DNA of 64,000 nt, taken from assembly GCA_023229685.1 (NCBI GenBank), contig JALNYT010000007.1, forward strand, positions 62,001 through 126,000, read 5' to 3'. Under the pieces are notes generated by a model, which did not search any database, had not been told where the DNA came from, and saw nothing but the letters and a program-made list of their open reading frames with translations. Source of the DNA: Sulfuritalea sp. (GTDB lineage Bacteria; Pseudomonadota; Gammaproteobacteria; Burkholderiales; Rhodocyclaceae). Of the stretch, positions 24,998 to 32,963 are shown piece by piece (positions within the stretch are counted from its first letter, which is position 1; each line of letters begins with the position of its first letter). Made by a program: the position numbers and the translations under genes.

Positions 24998-25425
24998 TCT
25001 CGGCACTGGTCGACTATTTGGCCGTGTTCTCCCAAGCCGGTGACTTGGCGCAGTTGGAACTCATCGCTCGCAGCATGCTGTCAGCCATTCCGGAAGACCT
25101 GGTTGCCCTCCAGTTTCTTGGCCTGGCGCTCTATCAGATGGGGCGCACAGATGAAGCGCGAGAGGTGTTCGCAAGAGTTCCCGCGAGCCTTGATGAGCAC
25201 GAGAAATGGGACGGCATCGGGGTCTGTGAGCCGGCCGGAGTCGAGACTTTTCGGGCAGCGACACATGCCCACTCGGGACTGGCTGACGGCTGGCATCGAA
25301 TCGCGGTCATTCTAATAAAATTCGGTTTTAACAAGCCGGCAATTCGTGCTCTGGAGGCTGCCTCCGCAGCGCGCGGATTGAGCCGACGTTCGTCGGTTAA
25401 AAGACGGAAATCGAATACGCAATAA
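24994..25425 (+). CDS. Small TPR-like protein
   Basis: The 143-residue protein has helix-turn-helix repeats of TPR type (LAQLELIARSMLSAIPEDLVALQFLGLALYQMGRTDEAREVFARV). A basic tail follows (SRRSSVKRRKS). There is no signal peptide, so it is likely cytoplasmic. It is coupled to the 70-codon gene upstream and followed 75 bp later by a membrane TPR protein. The target is unknown. Base composition here is lower in G+C than in the nap and nir regions. Confidence 0.6.
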   Translation: MISALVDYLAVFSQAGDLAQLELIARSMLSAIPEDLVALQFLGLALYQMGRTDEAREVFARVPASLDEHEKWDGIGVCEPAGVETFRAATHAHSGLADGWHRIAVILIKFGFNKPAIRALEAASAARGLSRRSSVKRRKSNTQ

Positions 25426-25500
25426 TTCAGTTGCTCTTGACTGCCTAATTAAGCTTGTATTCATCCCCATATCGCTGAACAACTTACCGGAGTTTGAACA

Positions 25501-26334
25501 ATGTCAAGAAGTGCCTTGTTGTGCTGTATGTTGGTGGCCGGCATTACCTTTGCCGGCGCGTCTCTTGCCGCCGATGAACCGACACTCCATCAGATTTATC
25601 AAGCGGCCGATGCTGGTCGACTAATCGAAGCGCAGGGCATGATGGATAAAGTCCTGCGCGACCACCCGAACAGTGCGAAAGCCCACTTCGTAGAGGCTGA
25701 ACTCCTGGTCAAGCAGGGCCGTCTCGCGAATGCGCAGGCAGAACTGAACAAGGCTGAACTTTTGGCTCCCGGCCTGCCCTTTGCAAAACCTGATGCAATC
25801 GAGACTCTAAAGAGACACATTACGTCTGCTCGCACCCCGGCGCCGGTAGTGCAAAGCACCCATGCCCCACAATCCGCAGCTGCAAGCGGGATTCCGTGGG
25901 GACTGCTGCTCGTCGCCCTCGGGCTGATCGCTGCCGTCGTCTTCTTTGTACGCTCCATGAGCCGGCGCAACGCGAACGTGTCACCAGCGGGAGGCGGCGG
26001 CACGTACGGCACCGGTTTTGGCCCTGGCGCGCCATTGCAGCCCTATGGAGCCGGCGGCGCGACTCCGGCAATGGGGCCGGCTGCAGGCGGCATCGGCTCC
26101 GGAATTCTCGGTGGGCTCGCCACCGGCGCAGCGCTTGGAGCCGGAATGGTCGCAGGCCAAGCCTTGATGCATCACTTTACCGATGGCAACCGGAACGAAT
26201 TGGGGCAGTCACCGCTTCCATCGTCACTGGGCAGTGACATCGCTCCGAACGATATGGGTGGTTCCGACTTCGGCGTTTCTGATTCATCGTCATGGGACGA
26301 CAGTTCTTCCGGTGGGAGTGACTGGAACGACTAG
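25501..26334 (+). CDS. Membrane-anchored TPR protein with Gly-rich region
   Basis: The 277-residue protein has a signal peptide (cut near LAA-DEP) and a periplasmic TPR pair (about 30-95; HPNSAKAHFVEAELLVKQGR). One membrane helix follows (IPWGLLLVALGLIAAVVFFV, about 130-150), then a long Gly/Ala-rich segment and an acidic Ser/Asp/Trp tail (SSSWDDSSSGGSDWND). The tail resembles the ends of some membrane scaffold proteins. It closes the degP-TPR group and converges with nirN. Function unknown. Confidence 0.65.
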   Translation: MSRSALLCCMLVAGITFAGASLAADEPTLHQIYQAADAGRLIEAQGMMDKVLRDHPNSAKAHFVEAELLVKQGRLANAQAELNKAELLAPGLPFAKPDAIETLKRHITSARTPAPVVQSTHAPQSAAASGIPWGLLLVALGLIAAVVFFVRSMSRRNANVSPAGGGGTYGTGFGPGAPLQPYGAGGATPAMGPAAGGIGSGILGGLATGAALGAGMVAGQALMHHFTDGNRNELGQSPLPSSLGSDIAPNDMGGSDFGVSDSSSWDDSSSGGSDWND

Positions 26335-26429
26335 CGTGCCGGGTATTCCCATGGAGTTCCGCCCGCGACCTGAACGCGTACTGCTTCACGCGCAACCTGC
26401 TGCCTCACCAGTGGGTTTGTTCGCGGAAC

Positions 26430-28007
26430 TCAGTGGCTGGTTCCTTCCGAACGCATGATCTTGTTGTAGAGGTTGTACTTGCCGACCGGCTTGTCCATCG
26501 GGATGCGCTTGACTTCCTTGAAGGTGGCCGCGTCGAACACGATCAGCGCGCCGCCGTCGGCCTTGCGCTCCCACAGGCTGGCCAGAACGTACTTGCCGTC
26601 GCGGGTGAATTCGACATGAGCCAGGGTCTTGCCCGGATCGGTCCTGATCTCAGCGACTTTCTCCAGCGTGCGCTTGTCGATCACCTGCAGCGTGTCCTTG
26701 CCCTTCGACATCATCGAATCGGTCCAGGCATAGGGCGTATTTTCGTGACTGCGCATGAAGAATCCGGGGCCGAGAGTCGGGATGGTCTTGATCGTGGTCC
26801 AGTCTTTCATGTCGATCACCGTGATGAGGCCTTCCTTGAGGTTGGGTGTGGCCATTACGGTGCGATCCTGCGCGCCCTGTGGCGGGCGGTAATTCCAGGT
26901 GATACCGGAACCGAGATGCGGCATACCGGGCAAACTCAGATCGGCGATCTTCTTGCGCACATCGAGATTGACCACCTGGCCCTTGCCGGCCTCACGGCTG
27001 GAGCCCATCAACTCGGAATAATTCTGGGTGAAGAAAAAGTCATCCAGCGGCTCCGACAGGAAGGTTCGGCGCGGGTTGAGAAAACCCGGGATGAAGCTGC
27101 CTTCCTTGTACTGGAAGTCATGGACCATACCGACGGGAATATCGTCGGCCTTGGGGTTGTAGCTGATCTCCCATACCTCCGGCACGTCTTTCAGCGCGGC
27201 GACGAAACTATGGCGCGGGGCCGCGTCATACACCGCGGAGACGCGCGAACTTTCGCTGCGATCCTTGTTCAACGCCGGCAGAATTTTCAGCAGATTGAGG
27301 TCGGCATCGAGCAGCACCAGCGTGTGCGGCAGGTAGTTGGCCACCGCCAGGTACTTGCCATCGCCGGAAACAGCGAGATTGCGCGTATTGATGCCGGCGC
27401 GAATCTCGGCCACCACCTTGAGATTCCAGATGTCGAACTTGGTGATCCAGCCGTCGCGCGAGGCAAAGAAGACATAGCGTCCGTCGGGCGTGAACTTGGG
27501 GCCGCCATGCAGCGCGAAGCGACTCTGGAAGCGGTGTATCGGTTCCAGCTTGTCGCCATCGAGCACCGTGACATGATGATCACCGGTTTCGACCACGATG
27601 AACAAATTCATCATATCGACGCCCTTGAACACCGCGGCCGGCTGCGCCGGGAGGCTGCCCGGAGCGAAATTGACGATGCGCGAGGCCTTGATGTCCTCCG
27701 CGCCAAGAGTCGGCGCTGGCGACACGGCGGTATAGATGAAATCGGCCAACCTGGCGATTTCATCCTTGCCGAGACGGTCCGCAAAACCCGCCATCTGGGT
27801 TGCCACGCGCCCCTCGGTGATGGTCTTGATCGCCTCGGGCTTCTTCAGTCGTGCGAGGCTCTCCGGTAGCAACGCAGGCCCGATCAGCCCGAGCCGGCCC
27901 GGGCCATGGCAAACGGCGCAATGCTGCTGGAAAAGTGCCGCCGGCTCTGCGGCCTGCAGCGGCAGGGCGTTCGCCAACAAGAAAGCCATTACGGCAAGCT
28001 TCTTCAT
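26430..28007 (-). CDS. nirN: NirN, cd1-type cytochrome of heme d1 maturation
   Basis: The 525-residue periplasmic protein has a signal peptide, a heme c domain (CAVCH at 30-34) and an eight-bladed propeller homologous to NirS. NirN binds dihydro-heme d1, oxidises its propionate to the acrylate and hands heme d1 to NirS. The start overlaps the nirJ stop (ATGA at 28004-28007), so the two are coupled. It ends near the converging TPR gene. The C-terminal sequence (KYNLYNKIMRSEG) keeps the family pattern. Confidence 0.92.
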   Translation of the reverse strand: MKKLAVMAFLLANALPLQAAEPAALFQQHCAVCHGPGRLGLIGPALLPESLARLKKPEAIKTITEGRVATQMAGFADRLGKDEIARLADFIYTAVSPAPTLGAEDIKASRIVNFAPGSLPAQPAAVFKGVDMMNLFIVVETGDHHVTVLDGDKLEPIHRFQSRFALHGGPKFTPDGRYVFFASRDGWITKFDIWNLKVVAEIRAGINTRNLAVSGDGKYLAVANYLPHTLVLLDADLNLLKILPALNKDRSESSRVSAVYDAAPRHSFVAALKDVPEVWEISYNPKADDIPVGMVHDFQYKEGSFIPGFLNPRRTFLSEPLDDFFFTQNYSELMGSSREAGKGQVVNLDVRKKIADLSLPGMPHLGSGITWNYRPPQGAQDRTVMATPNLKEGLITVIDMKDWTTIKTIPTLGPGFFMRSHENTPYAWTDSMMSKGKDTLQVIDKRTLEKVAEIRTDPGKTLAHVEFTRDGKYVLASLWERKADGGALIVFDAATFKEVKRIPMDKPVGKYNLYNKIMRSEGTSH

Positions 28008-29146
28008 GCCATTCCAATCTCTTCGTCGGTCAGGTAGCAACCCGGATCCTCGGACCAGGGATCGCCGGTCAGCTGCTGGGCGCGTACCCGCGTGTTGCCG
28101 CCGCAGATGTCGAAATGGACACAAGCGCCGCACCGACCGCTCACCGTGCGCGGATGGGCCTTGAGCCCGGCCATCAGCGGGTCGGAGGTGTCCATCCAGA
28201 TCTCGCCGAAGGAACGCTGGCGGACATTGCCCAGATTGTGATGCCACCACATCGTGTCGGGATGCACATTGCCCAGGTTGTCGATGTTGGCGACGTTGAT
28301 GCCGCTCGAATTGCCGCCCCACTGCACCAGTTTCTGCCGGATGTGCCCGACCTTTTCCGGAAAATTCCGCCGCAGCCAGTGCAGCAGATATACGCCATCG
28401 GCATCATTGTTGCCGCTAGTGAATTCCTTTGTCAGTCCGCGCTGCTGATAGTCCCAGCAAGTGTCGAACAGCAGGTCCATCGCGTTGCGGGTCATCTGAT
28501 GCAGGGCGTCGTCCTTGCGGTTCTTGTTGCCGCGCCCGGCATAGTTGAGGTGGGAGAAATAGAAGCGGTCGATGCCCTCGTCCTCGACCAGCTTGAGCAG
28601 GCCGGGCAGATCCTGGAAATTGTCCTTGGTCATCGTGTAGCGGACACCGACTTTTAGCCCCGCCTCGCGGCACAAACGGATACCCGCGAGCGACAGGTCG
28701 AAGGCGCCCTTCATGCGGCGGAACTTGTCGTGCGTCGCACCGAGCCCGTCGAGGCTGACGCCGACGTAATCGAAGCCGATCTTGCTGATGCGCTCGCACA
28801 GCGGAGCGTCGATCAGGGTGCCGTTGGACGACAGGGCGGTGAAGAAACCCATCGCCTTGGAGCGCGCCGATATTTCGAAAATATCCGGCCGCAGCAGCGG
28901 CTCGCCGCCCGAGAGAATCAGCGCCGGGACGCGAAAGGCCTTGAGCTCGTCCATCACGCGGAATACTTCGGCGGTAGTCAGTTCGCCGGGAAAGTCCTTG
29001 TCGGCAGAGATGGAATAACAATGCTTGCAGGTGAGGTTGCAGCGCCGGATCAGGTTCCAGATCACCACCGGCCCGGGCGGCTTGCGCGCCGGCCCGATGG
29101 GCGTCGGCGCAGAAATTTCCTGCATGAATTGCGAGATTCTGAACAT
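28004..29146 (-). CDS. nirJ: NirJ, radical SAM enzyme of heme d1 synthesis
   Basis: The 380-residue protein has the radical SAM motif Cys36-x3-Cys40-x2-Cys43 (CNLTCKHCY) and a C-terminal SPASM-like cluster (CGACVHFDICGGNTR). NirJ replaces propionates of didecarboxysiroheme on rings A and B on the way to heme d1. ATG 29146 (MFRISQF) is chosen because NirJ proteins begin this way; a GTG at 29161 is in frame. A Fnr/Dnr-type palindrome is centred only 42 bp upstream of this ATG. Confidence 0.94.
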   Translation of the reverse strand: MFRISQFMQEISAPTPIGPARKPPGPVVIWNLIRRCNLTCKHCYSISADKDFPGELTTAEVFRVMDELKAFRVPALILSGGEPLLRPDIFEISARSKAMGFFTALSSNGTLIDAPLCERISKIGFDYVGVSLDGLGATHDKFRRMKGAFDLSLAGIRLCREAGLKVGVRYTMTKDNFQDLPGLLKLVEDEGIDRFYFSHLNYAGRGNKNRKDDALHQMTRNAMDLLFDTCWDYQQRGLTKEFTSGNNDADGVYLLHWLRRNFPEKVGHIRQKLVQWGGNSSGINVANIDNLGNVHPDTMWWHHNLGNVRQRSFGEIWMDTSDPLMAGLKAHPRTVSGRCGACVHFDICGGNTRVRAQQLTGDPWSEDPGCYLTDEEIGMA

Positions 29147-29181
29147 GGCCCAATTTAACACTCAAATGGATAGCGACCGCT

Positions 29182-29195
29182 TTGACGACTGTCAA
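29182..29195. promoter_or_regulatory. Fnr/Dnr-type palindrome before nirJ
   Basis: TTGAC-GACT-GTCAA is a perfect dyad with Fnr/Dnr-like arms and spacing. It is centred at 29188.5, about 42 bases before the nirJ ATG. If it acts from the usual -41.5 position, transcription would begin almost at the start codon. It is the third such site in the window, together with those before napD and nirS. Confidence 0.6.
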
Positions 29196-29230
29196 TTGCG
29201 GACACTGATTGCCTTGGTTTTGTTGCGCCG

Positions 29231-30184
29231 TCAGGATGCTCGGAGCCAGGGCATGCTCAGCACGACTGACAGCAACAAGCCGTGAGAACTCGCGGCCAGA
29301 ACCGTCAGCTTCAACGCTGGCGCGAGTTCTGCCGGCTGCCCGGCGCGGGACCAGAGCCGGCGTGCCGCAGCGATGCTGGCAGCCGCCGGCAGCAACGCGA
29401 CCAATGCCACGACAGGAAGATGTCCCAGCAGCACCATCAGCAGCGGCCAGCCGTACGCCAGTGCCGCGATCGCCACATAGCCCCAGCGTGCCTGTGCCAC
29501 CCCCAGGCGCACTACCAGCGTGTTCTTGCCAGCGCTGGCATCCGCCTTCACGTCAGGAAACTGGTTGATGTAAAGCACGTTGGCCACCAGCAGGGCAAAG
29601 CCGAGGCCGGCGGCGACGGGCACAAAGGCAAAGCCGCGGCGCTGCACGAAGTCGCTGCCGATGACCACCAGCAGCCAGCCTGCGGTAATGGCGAATTCGC
29701 CAAGGCCGCGACTCTGCAGTTTCAGCGGCGGCGCCGAATAGGACCAGCCCGCCGCCAGCCCCGCCACACCGATCAGCATCAGTTGCGCGCCGCTGACCGC
29801 CGTGAGCCATAGCCCTGCCGGAACCACCGCCGCCAGCAGGGAATAGCCGAAGATGCCCGTGGCGCGAAGGGACAGGACGCCGTTCTGGATGAAGCGACTG
29901 CCGCCAGTGAAGGGAAACTGTCGTTCCGTGTTTCCCCCGTCGCAGCCCGAAAGCGCATCGTAATAGTCGTTAATGACATTGGCTCCGGCATGGGCCACGA
30001 GGGCGAAGAAGAGTGTCGCCGTAGCCAAGCCCGGCCCGATCGGAATTCCGGAAAAAGTCGCCGTCGCCAGACCCAGCAGGCAGCCGACGAAGGTTACGGA
30101 AAGAAAGGCCGGCCGCGTCGCTGCAAAATAGCGCAGCAACGGGTTGGGCAAGGCATCCAGGGTCGGTTCCAGCGGCTTCGGCAT
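29231..30184 (-). CDS. UbiA-family prenyltransferase, MenA-like
   Basis: The 317-residue membrane protein has about eight or nine helices and both aspartate-rich motifs of the UbiA family: NDYYDALSGCD near 91-101 and NQFPDVKADASAGK near 207. The segment after the first motif (RFIQNGVLS) resembles MenA, which prenylates 1,4-dihydroxy-2-naphthoate for menaquinone. Other UbiA members make heme o or ubiquinone. It lies between nirH and nirJ on the same strand. Its role there (quinone supply or something else) is not known. Confidence 0.75.
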   Translation of the reverse strand: MPKPLEPTLDALPNPLLRYFAATRPAFLSVTFVGCLLGLATATFSGIPIGPGLATATLFFALVAHAGANVINDYYDALSGCDGGNTERQFPFTGGSRFIQNGVLSLRATGIFGYSLLAAVVPAGLWLTAVSGAQLMLIGVAGLAAGWSYSAPPLKLQSRGLGEFAITAGWLLVVIGSDFVQRRGFAFVPVAAGLGFALLVANVLYINQFPDVKADASAGKNTLVVRLGVAQARWGYVAIAALAYGWPLLMVLLGHLPVVALVALLPAAASIAAARRLWSRAGQPAELAPALKLTVLAASSHGLLLSVVLSMPWLRAS

Positions 30185-30404
30185 GTGGTGCTTCCCTGTC
30201 CGGATAGCTGCGATTCAACAAACGCGGACCGGCTGACGGTCCGGCCTCAATCGTGCGTCAGAGCATGCCACGATTCCACGTGAGCGGCTTCGTGACCCTC
30301 AGGAAGATGACTTGCTTGCTAAACTGGGCCATGCGCGTCGCTCTCTTTGCACTTGATGCTTCATTGGCGCCGATCGCCAAACACCGCTGCTGCGAGGCGC
30401 GACC

Positions 30405-30875
30405 GTGAAACTCGGCAAGTCGCATTTACTCAGCCTGGCGATGATCGCTGCGCTGCTGGCCACCGCCATCATTGGGTACCGGTTCTCCCCGCTCCTGCTG
30501 CCCAAGGCGGACGTGACCGGCGTGGTGGAACCTGGTTGCGACTTGCAGCGGCGAGCCTGCGCGGCGACACTGACGGACGGCGGGCGTCTGGAGTTTTCCA
30601 TCACGCCGCGACCGATAGCGTTTCTGCAACCCTTGCGAGTTGACGTCACTGTGACCGGCGTCAAACCAGCAAAGGTCGAAGTGGATTTCGCCGGTGAAAG
30701 CATGAACATGGGCTATAACCGCGGAGAACTTCCCGCCGCCAGCCCCGGACATTACGTCGGTGAAACCGCTTTGCCGGTCTGCGTTACCGGCGCCATGACC
30801 TGGGTCGCCACGGTGATTGTCGAGACCGACCGGCAGCGGATCGCCGTGCCTTTTCGCTTCGACACGGGACATTGA
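30405..30875 (+). CDS. FixH-like/YtkA-like membrane-anchored protein
   Basis: The 156-residue protein has one N-terminal helix (LLSLAMIAALLATAIIGY) and a periplasmic beta-rich domain. Features such as FAGESMNMGYNRGELPA and the final strand RIAVPFRFDTG resemble FixH/YtkA-like domains, which are linked to copper or oxidase assembly. Two cysteines (Cys44 and Cys51) lie near the anchor. It starts with GTG and is the only plus-strand gene inside the nir cluster. A 25-codon frame at 30331-30408 overlaps its start (GTGA). Function is not established. Confidence 0.5.
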   Translation: MKLGKSHLLSLAMIAALLATAIIGYRFSPLLLPKADVTGVVEPGCDLQRRACAATLTDGGRLEFSITPRPIAFLQPLRVDVTVTGVKPAKVEVDFAGESMNMGYNRGELPAASPGHYVGETALPVCVTGAMTWVATVIVETDRQRIAVPFRFDTGH

Positions 30876-30997
30876 GCGCGGCGCAGACCGGTGGCATGCG
30901 CCGCCTCACCACCGCGAATATGGGCAATTGCGGCAAGGCGATGTCAAGAAAAGTCGCGCAGCATGTGCGCCTGTGGCCCCTACGCCACGAGACAGGG

Positions 30998-31498
30998 TCA
31001 ACCTGAAATGCGCAGCCCGGTCTTTTTCAGGATCGCGGTGCTGTAGAGGACGTCGTGTGCCCTGCAGGCATCGCCGAGCAGGGCCGCGATCTCCGCCACA
31101 CGTGCCGCCACTTCGTCGCGATTCTGGCTGTGCACCATGGCAAACAGGTTGTAGGGCCAGTCGGGCAGACGACGTGGACGCCGATAACAATGCGTGACGA
31201 ACTCCAGTGCGCCGACCTGCACGCCCAACTCGTCGACGCGGGAATCGTCGACATCCCACACCGACATGCCGTTCGCCGTGTAGCCGATGGCATAGTGGTT
31301 GGGCACGGCGCCGATGCGACGGATCACGCCGCAGTCGAGCATGCGCTGCAGACGACGCAACACCTCGTCGGCGCCAATGCCCAGCTGGTCGGCCAGCGCG
31401 TCATAGGGGCGCGATACGCGCGGCAGGCCGGCTTGGGTGGCGACCATCAGGCGCCGGTCGGTGGCATCGAGTCCGGTGTCGATCTTCGCCTCACGCAC
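30998..31498 (-). CDS. nirH: NirH, siroheme decarboxylase subunit
   Basis: The 166-residue protein has an Lrp/AsnC-like fold: a winged helix (VSRPYDALADQLGIGADEVLRRLQRML) and a ligand domain with the family sequence YRRPRRLPDWPYNLFAMVHS. With the NirD/L/G subunits it removes two acetate carboxyls from siroheme to give 12,18-didecarboxysiroheme. The GTG start overlaps the nirG stop by 8 bases (GTGCGTGA), the same arrangement as at the nirDL/nirG junction. It is the last gene of the nirS-led run. Confidence 0.9.
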   Translation of the reverse strand: MREAKIDTGLDATDRRLMVATQAGLPRVSRPYDALADQLGIGADEVLRRLQRMLDCGVIRRIGAVPNHYAIGYTANGMSVWDVDDSRVDELGVQVGALEFVTHCYRRPRRLPDWPYNLFAMVHSQNRDEVAARVAEIAALLGDACRAHDVLYSTAILKKTGLRISG

Positions 31499-31964
31499 GC
31501 AGCTTCATCTCCACGAAATATTCACGCTCTTTGGGGAAGGCGAACACCGGCAAGCCGGTCGCGGCTTCGATGGCGGCAATGGTTTCGGCAATGCCTTGCG
31601 GCGTGGCCGTGGCGAGCACGAACCACATGTTCAGCGCGTGCTCGCGACGGTAGTTGTGCGCCACTTCGGGAAAGGCGTTCACCTGCGCCGCGACCCGTTC
31701 GAACTCGGCTTCCGGCACCCGCATCGCGGCCAGTACGAACGCGCCGCCGGCCCGCTCGATCTGGAACATGGGGCCAAAGCGCGTCAGTACGCGACGTTCG
31801 AGCAGCGAATCAAGACGCCGCAGCAGTTCCGCCTCGCTCAAGCCGAGCGTTTCGGCCACCTGGCGGTAGGGCTCGGCAATCAGAGGAAAATCGCCCTGGA
31901 GGGCGTTGATCAGTTTCCTGTCGATTTCATCCAGCGTCGCAGCGGACGCTGCGGCCTCACGCAT
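31491..31964 (-). CDS. nirG: NirG, siroheme decarboxylase subunit
   Basis: The 157-residue Lrp/AsnC-like protein carries IAEPYRQVAETLGLSEAELLRRLDSLLE as winged helix and NAFPEVAHNYRREHALNMWFVLAT in the catalytic domain, the NirD/NirG type. It forms siroheme decarboxylase with its paralogues. The start at 31964 overlaps the nirDL stop by 8 bases (ATGCGTGA). An ATG further upstream (32015) is in frame but would lie inside nirDL and adds an unrelated leader. Confidence 0.9.
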   Translation of the reverse strand: MREAAASAATLDEIDRKLINALQGDFPLIAEPYRQVAETLGLSEAELLRRLDSLLERRVLTRFGPMFQIERAGGAFVLAAMRVPEAEFERVAAQVNAFPEVAHNYRREHALNMWFVLATATPQGIAETIAAIEAATGLPVFAFPKEREYFVEMKLRA

Positions 31965-32961
31965 CGACCAGGCCTTTTTCCCTGGACAAGGGTACTTCGG
32001 CAAAATAGCGCGCACCGCACTGTTTGAAGCGGCGCGTCGAGAACAGCGCCTGGGCAGGCAAGCCGGCCAGCCGGCTCAAGTGTTCGATCACCGGCTGCAC
32101 TTCCTCGCGCGACCGGCCATGCACCATGCAATAGAGGTTGTAGCGCCAGTACGGCAGACTGCGGCTGCGCCGATAGCACAGCGTGACGCCGGGCTGGGCG
32201 GCGAGGTGCCGGCCGATCCGGTCGACGTCCGCATCCGGTGCATCGAACACCACCATGGCATTGGCCCGATAGCCCAGTTCATGGTGACGCACGATCACCC
32301 CAAAACGCTTGATCAGCCCCTCCTCCAGCCAGCCGCCGATCCGCGTCAGGACTTCGCCCTCGCTCATGCCGGCGCGCTCGCCGAGTCGCGCGAAGGGGCG
32401 CGCAACCAGTTCGAGGCCGGGCTGCAGCGCCGCAATCAGTTGCTTCTCGGCCGCATCGGGCTCGCGCACCGGTGTATTTTGGATCTCGACAGAATGCTTG
32501 TGCGACGACTTCAAGTCGAAGCCGAGGTCGATGTGGTATTCCTGTTCCAGCGGCAGGGAGATCACGGCGCAGCCCGTTTCGCGCTCGATGGCGGCCAGCG
32601 CCGCGGCCAGCGTGGCCTGGTCGGCGGCCGTGGCGACAAACCACAGGTTGTAGCGATTTTCGCGCTGATAGTTATGATTCACCTCCGGCCGTGCGCTGAC
32701 CTGTGCCGCGATCTGTTCGAGCTTCTCGGCGGGAGCAGCGAGTGCAGCCAGCGTCGAGGCGCCGACGCGGCGCGGCGCAAACACTGCGCCGACGCGACTG
32801 ATGGCACCCCGCGCCTGCAAGCGCTTGAGTGTGGCCAGAATCGCCGTCTCATCAGCGCCGACTCTCTCGCCAATCTGCTCAAACGGCTGCGCCGTAATCG
32901 GAAAATCGCGCTGCCAGCCGTTGAGCAAGGCGAATTCGAGCGGAGTGTAGGGCGAGTCCAC
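31957..32961 (-). CDS. nirDL: Fused NirD-NirL siroheme decarboxylase protein
   Basis: The 334-residue protein joins two NirD/L/G/H-type units. Residues 1-150 are NirD-like (EVNHNYQRENRYNLWFVATA). Residues 170-330 are NirL/NirH-like (YRRSRSLPYWRYNLYCMVHG). The linker (about 148-170) is polar. Fused NirDL proteins occur in some denitrifiers. Together with NirG and NirH it makes didecarboxysiroheme in heme d1 synthesis. The gene follows nirF directly (2 bp gap) and overlaps nirG. Two N-terminal winged helices are present but are not thought to bind DNA in this family. Confidence 0.92.
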   Translation of the reverse strand: MDSPYTPLEFALLNGWQRDFPITAQPFEQIGERVGADETAILATLKRLQARGAISRVGAVFAPRRVGASTLAALAAPAEKLEQIAAQVSARPEVNHNYQRENRYNLWFVATAADQATLAAALAAIERETGCAVISLPLEQEYHIDLGFDLKSSHKHSVEIQNTPVREPDAAEKQLIAALQPGLELVARPFARLGERAGMSEGEVLTRIGGWLEEGLIKRFGVIVRHHELGYRANAMVVFDAPDADVDRIGRHLAAQPGVTLCYRRSRSLPYWRYNLYCMVHGRSREEVQPVIEHLSRLAGLPAQALFSTRRFKQCGARYFAEVPLSREKGLVDA

Positions 32962-32963
32962 GA

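Noticed and set aside
26433..27869. 478-codon frame antisense to nirN
   Set aside because: Shadow of nirN; His/Gln/Arg-rich and without homology.
30331..30408. 25-codon frame overlapping the FixH-like gene start
   Set aside because: No convincing ribosome binding site; mentioned only with that gene.
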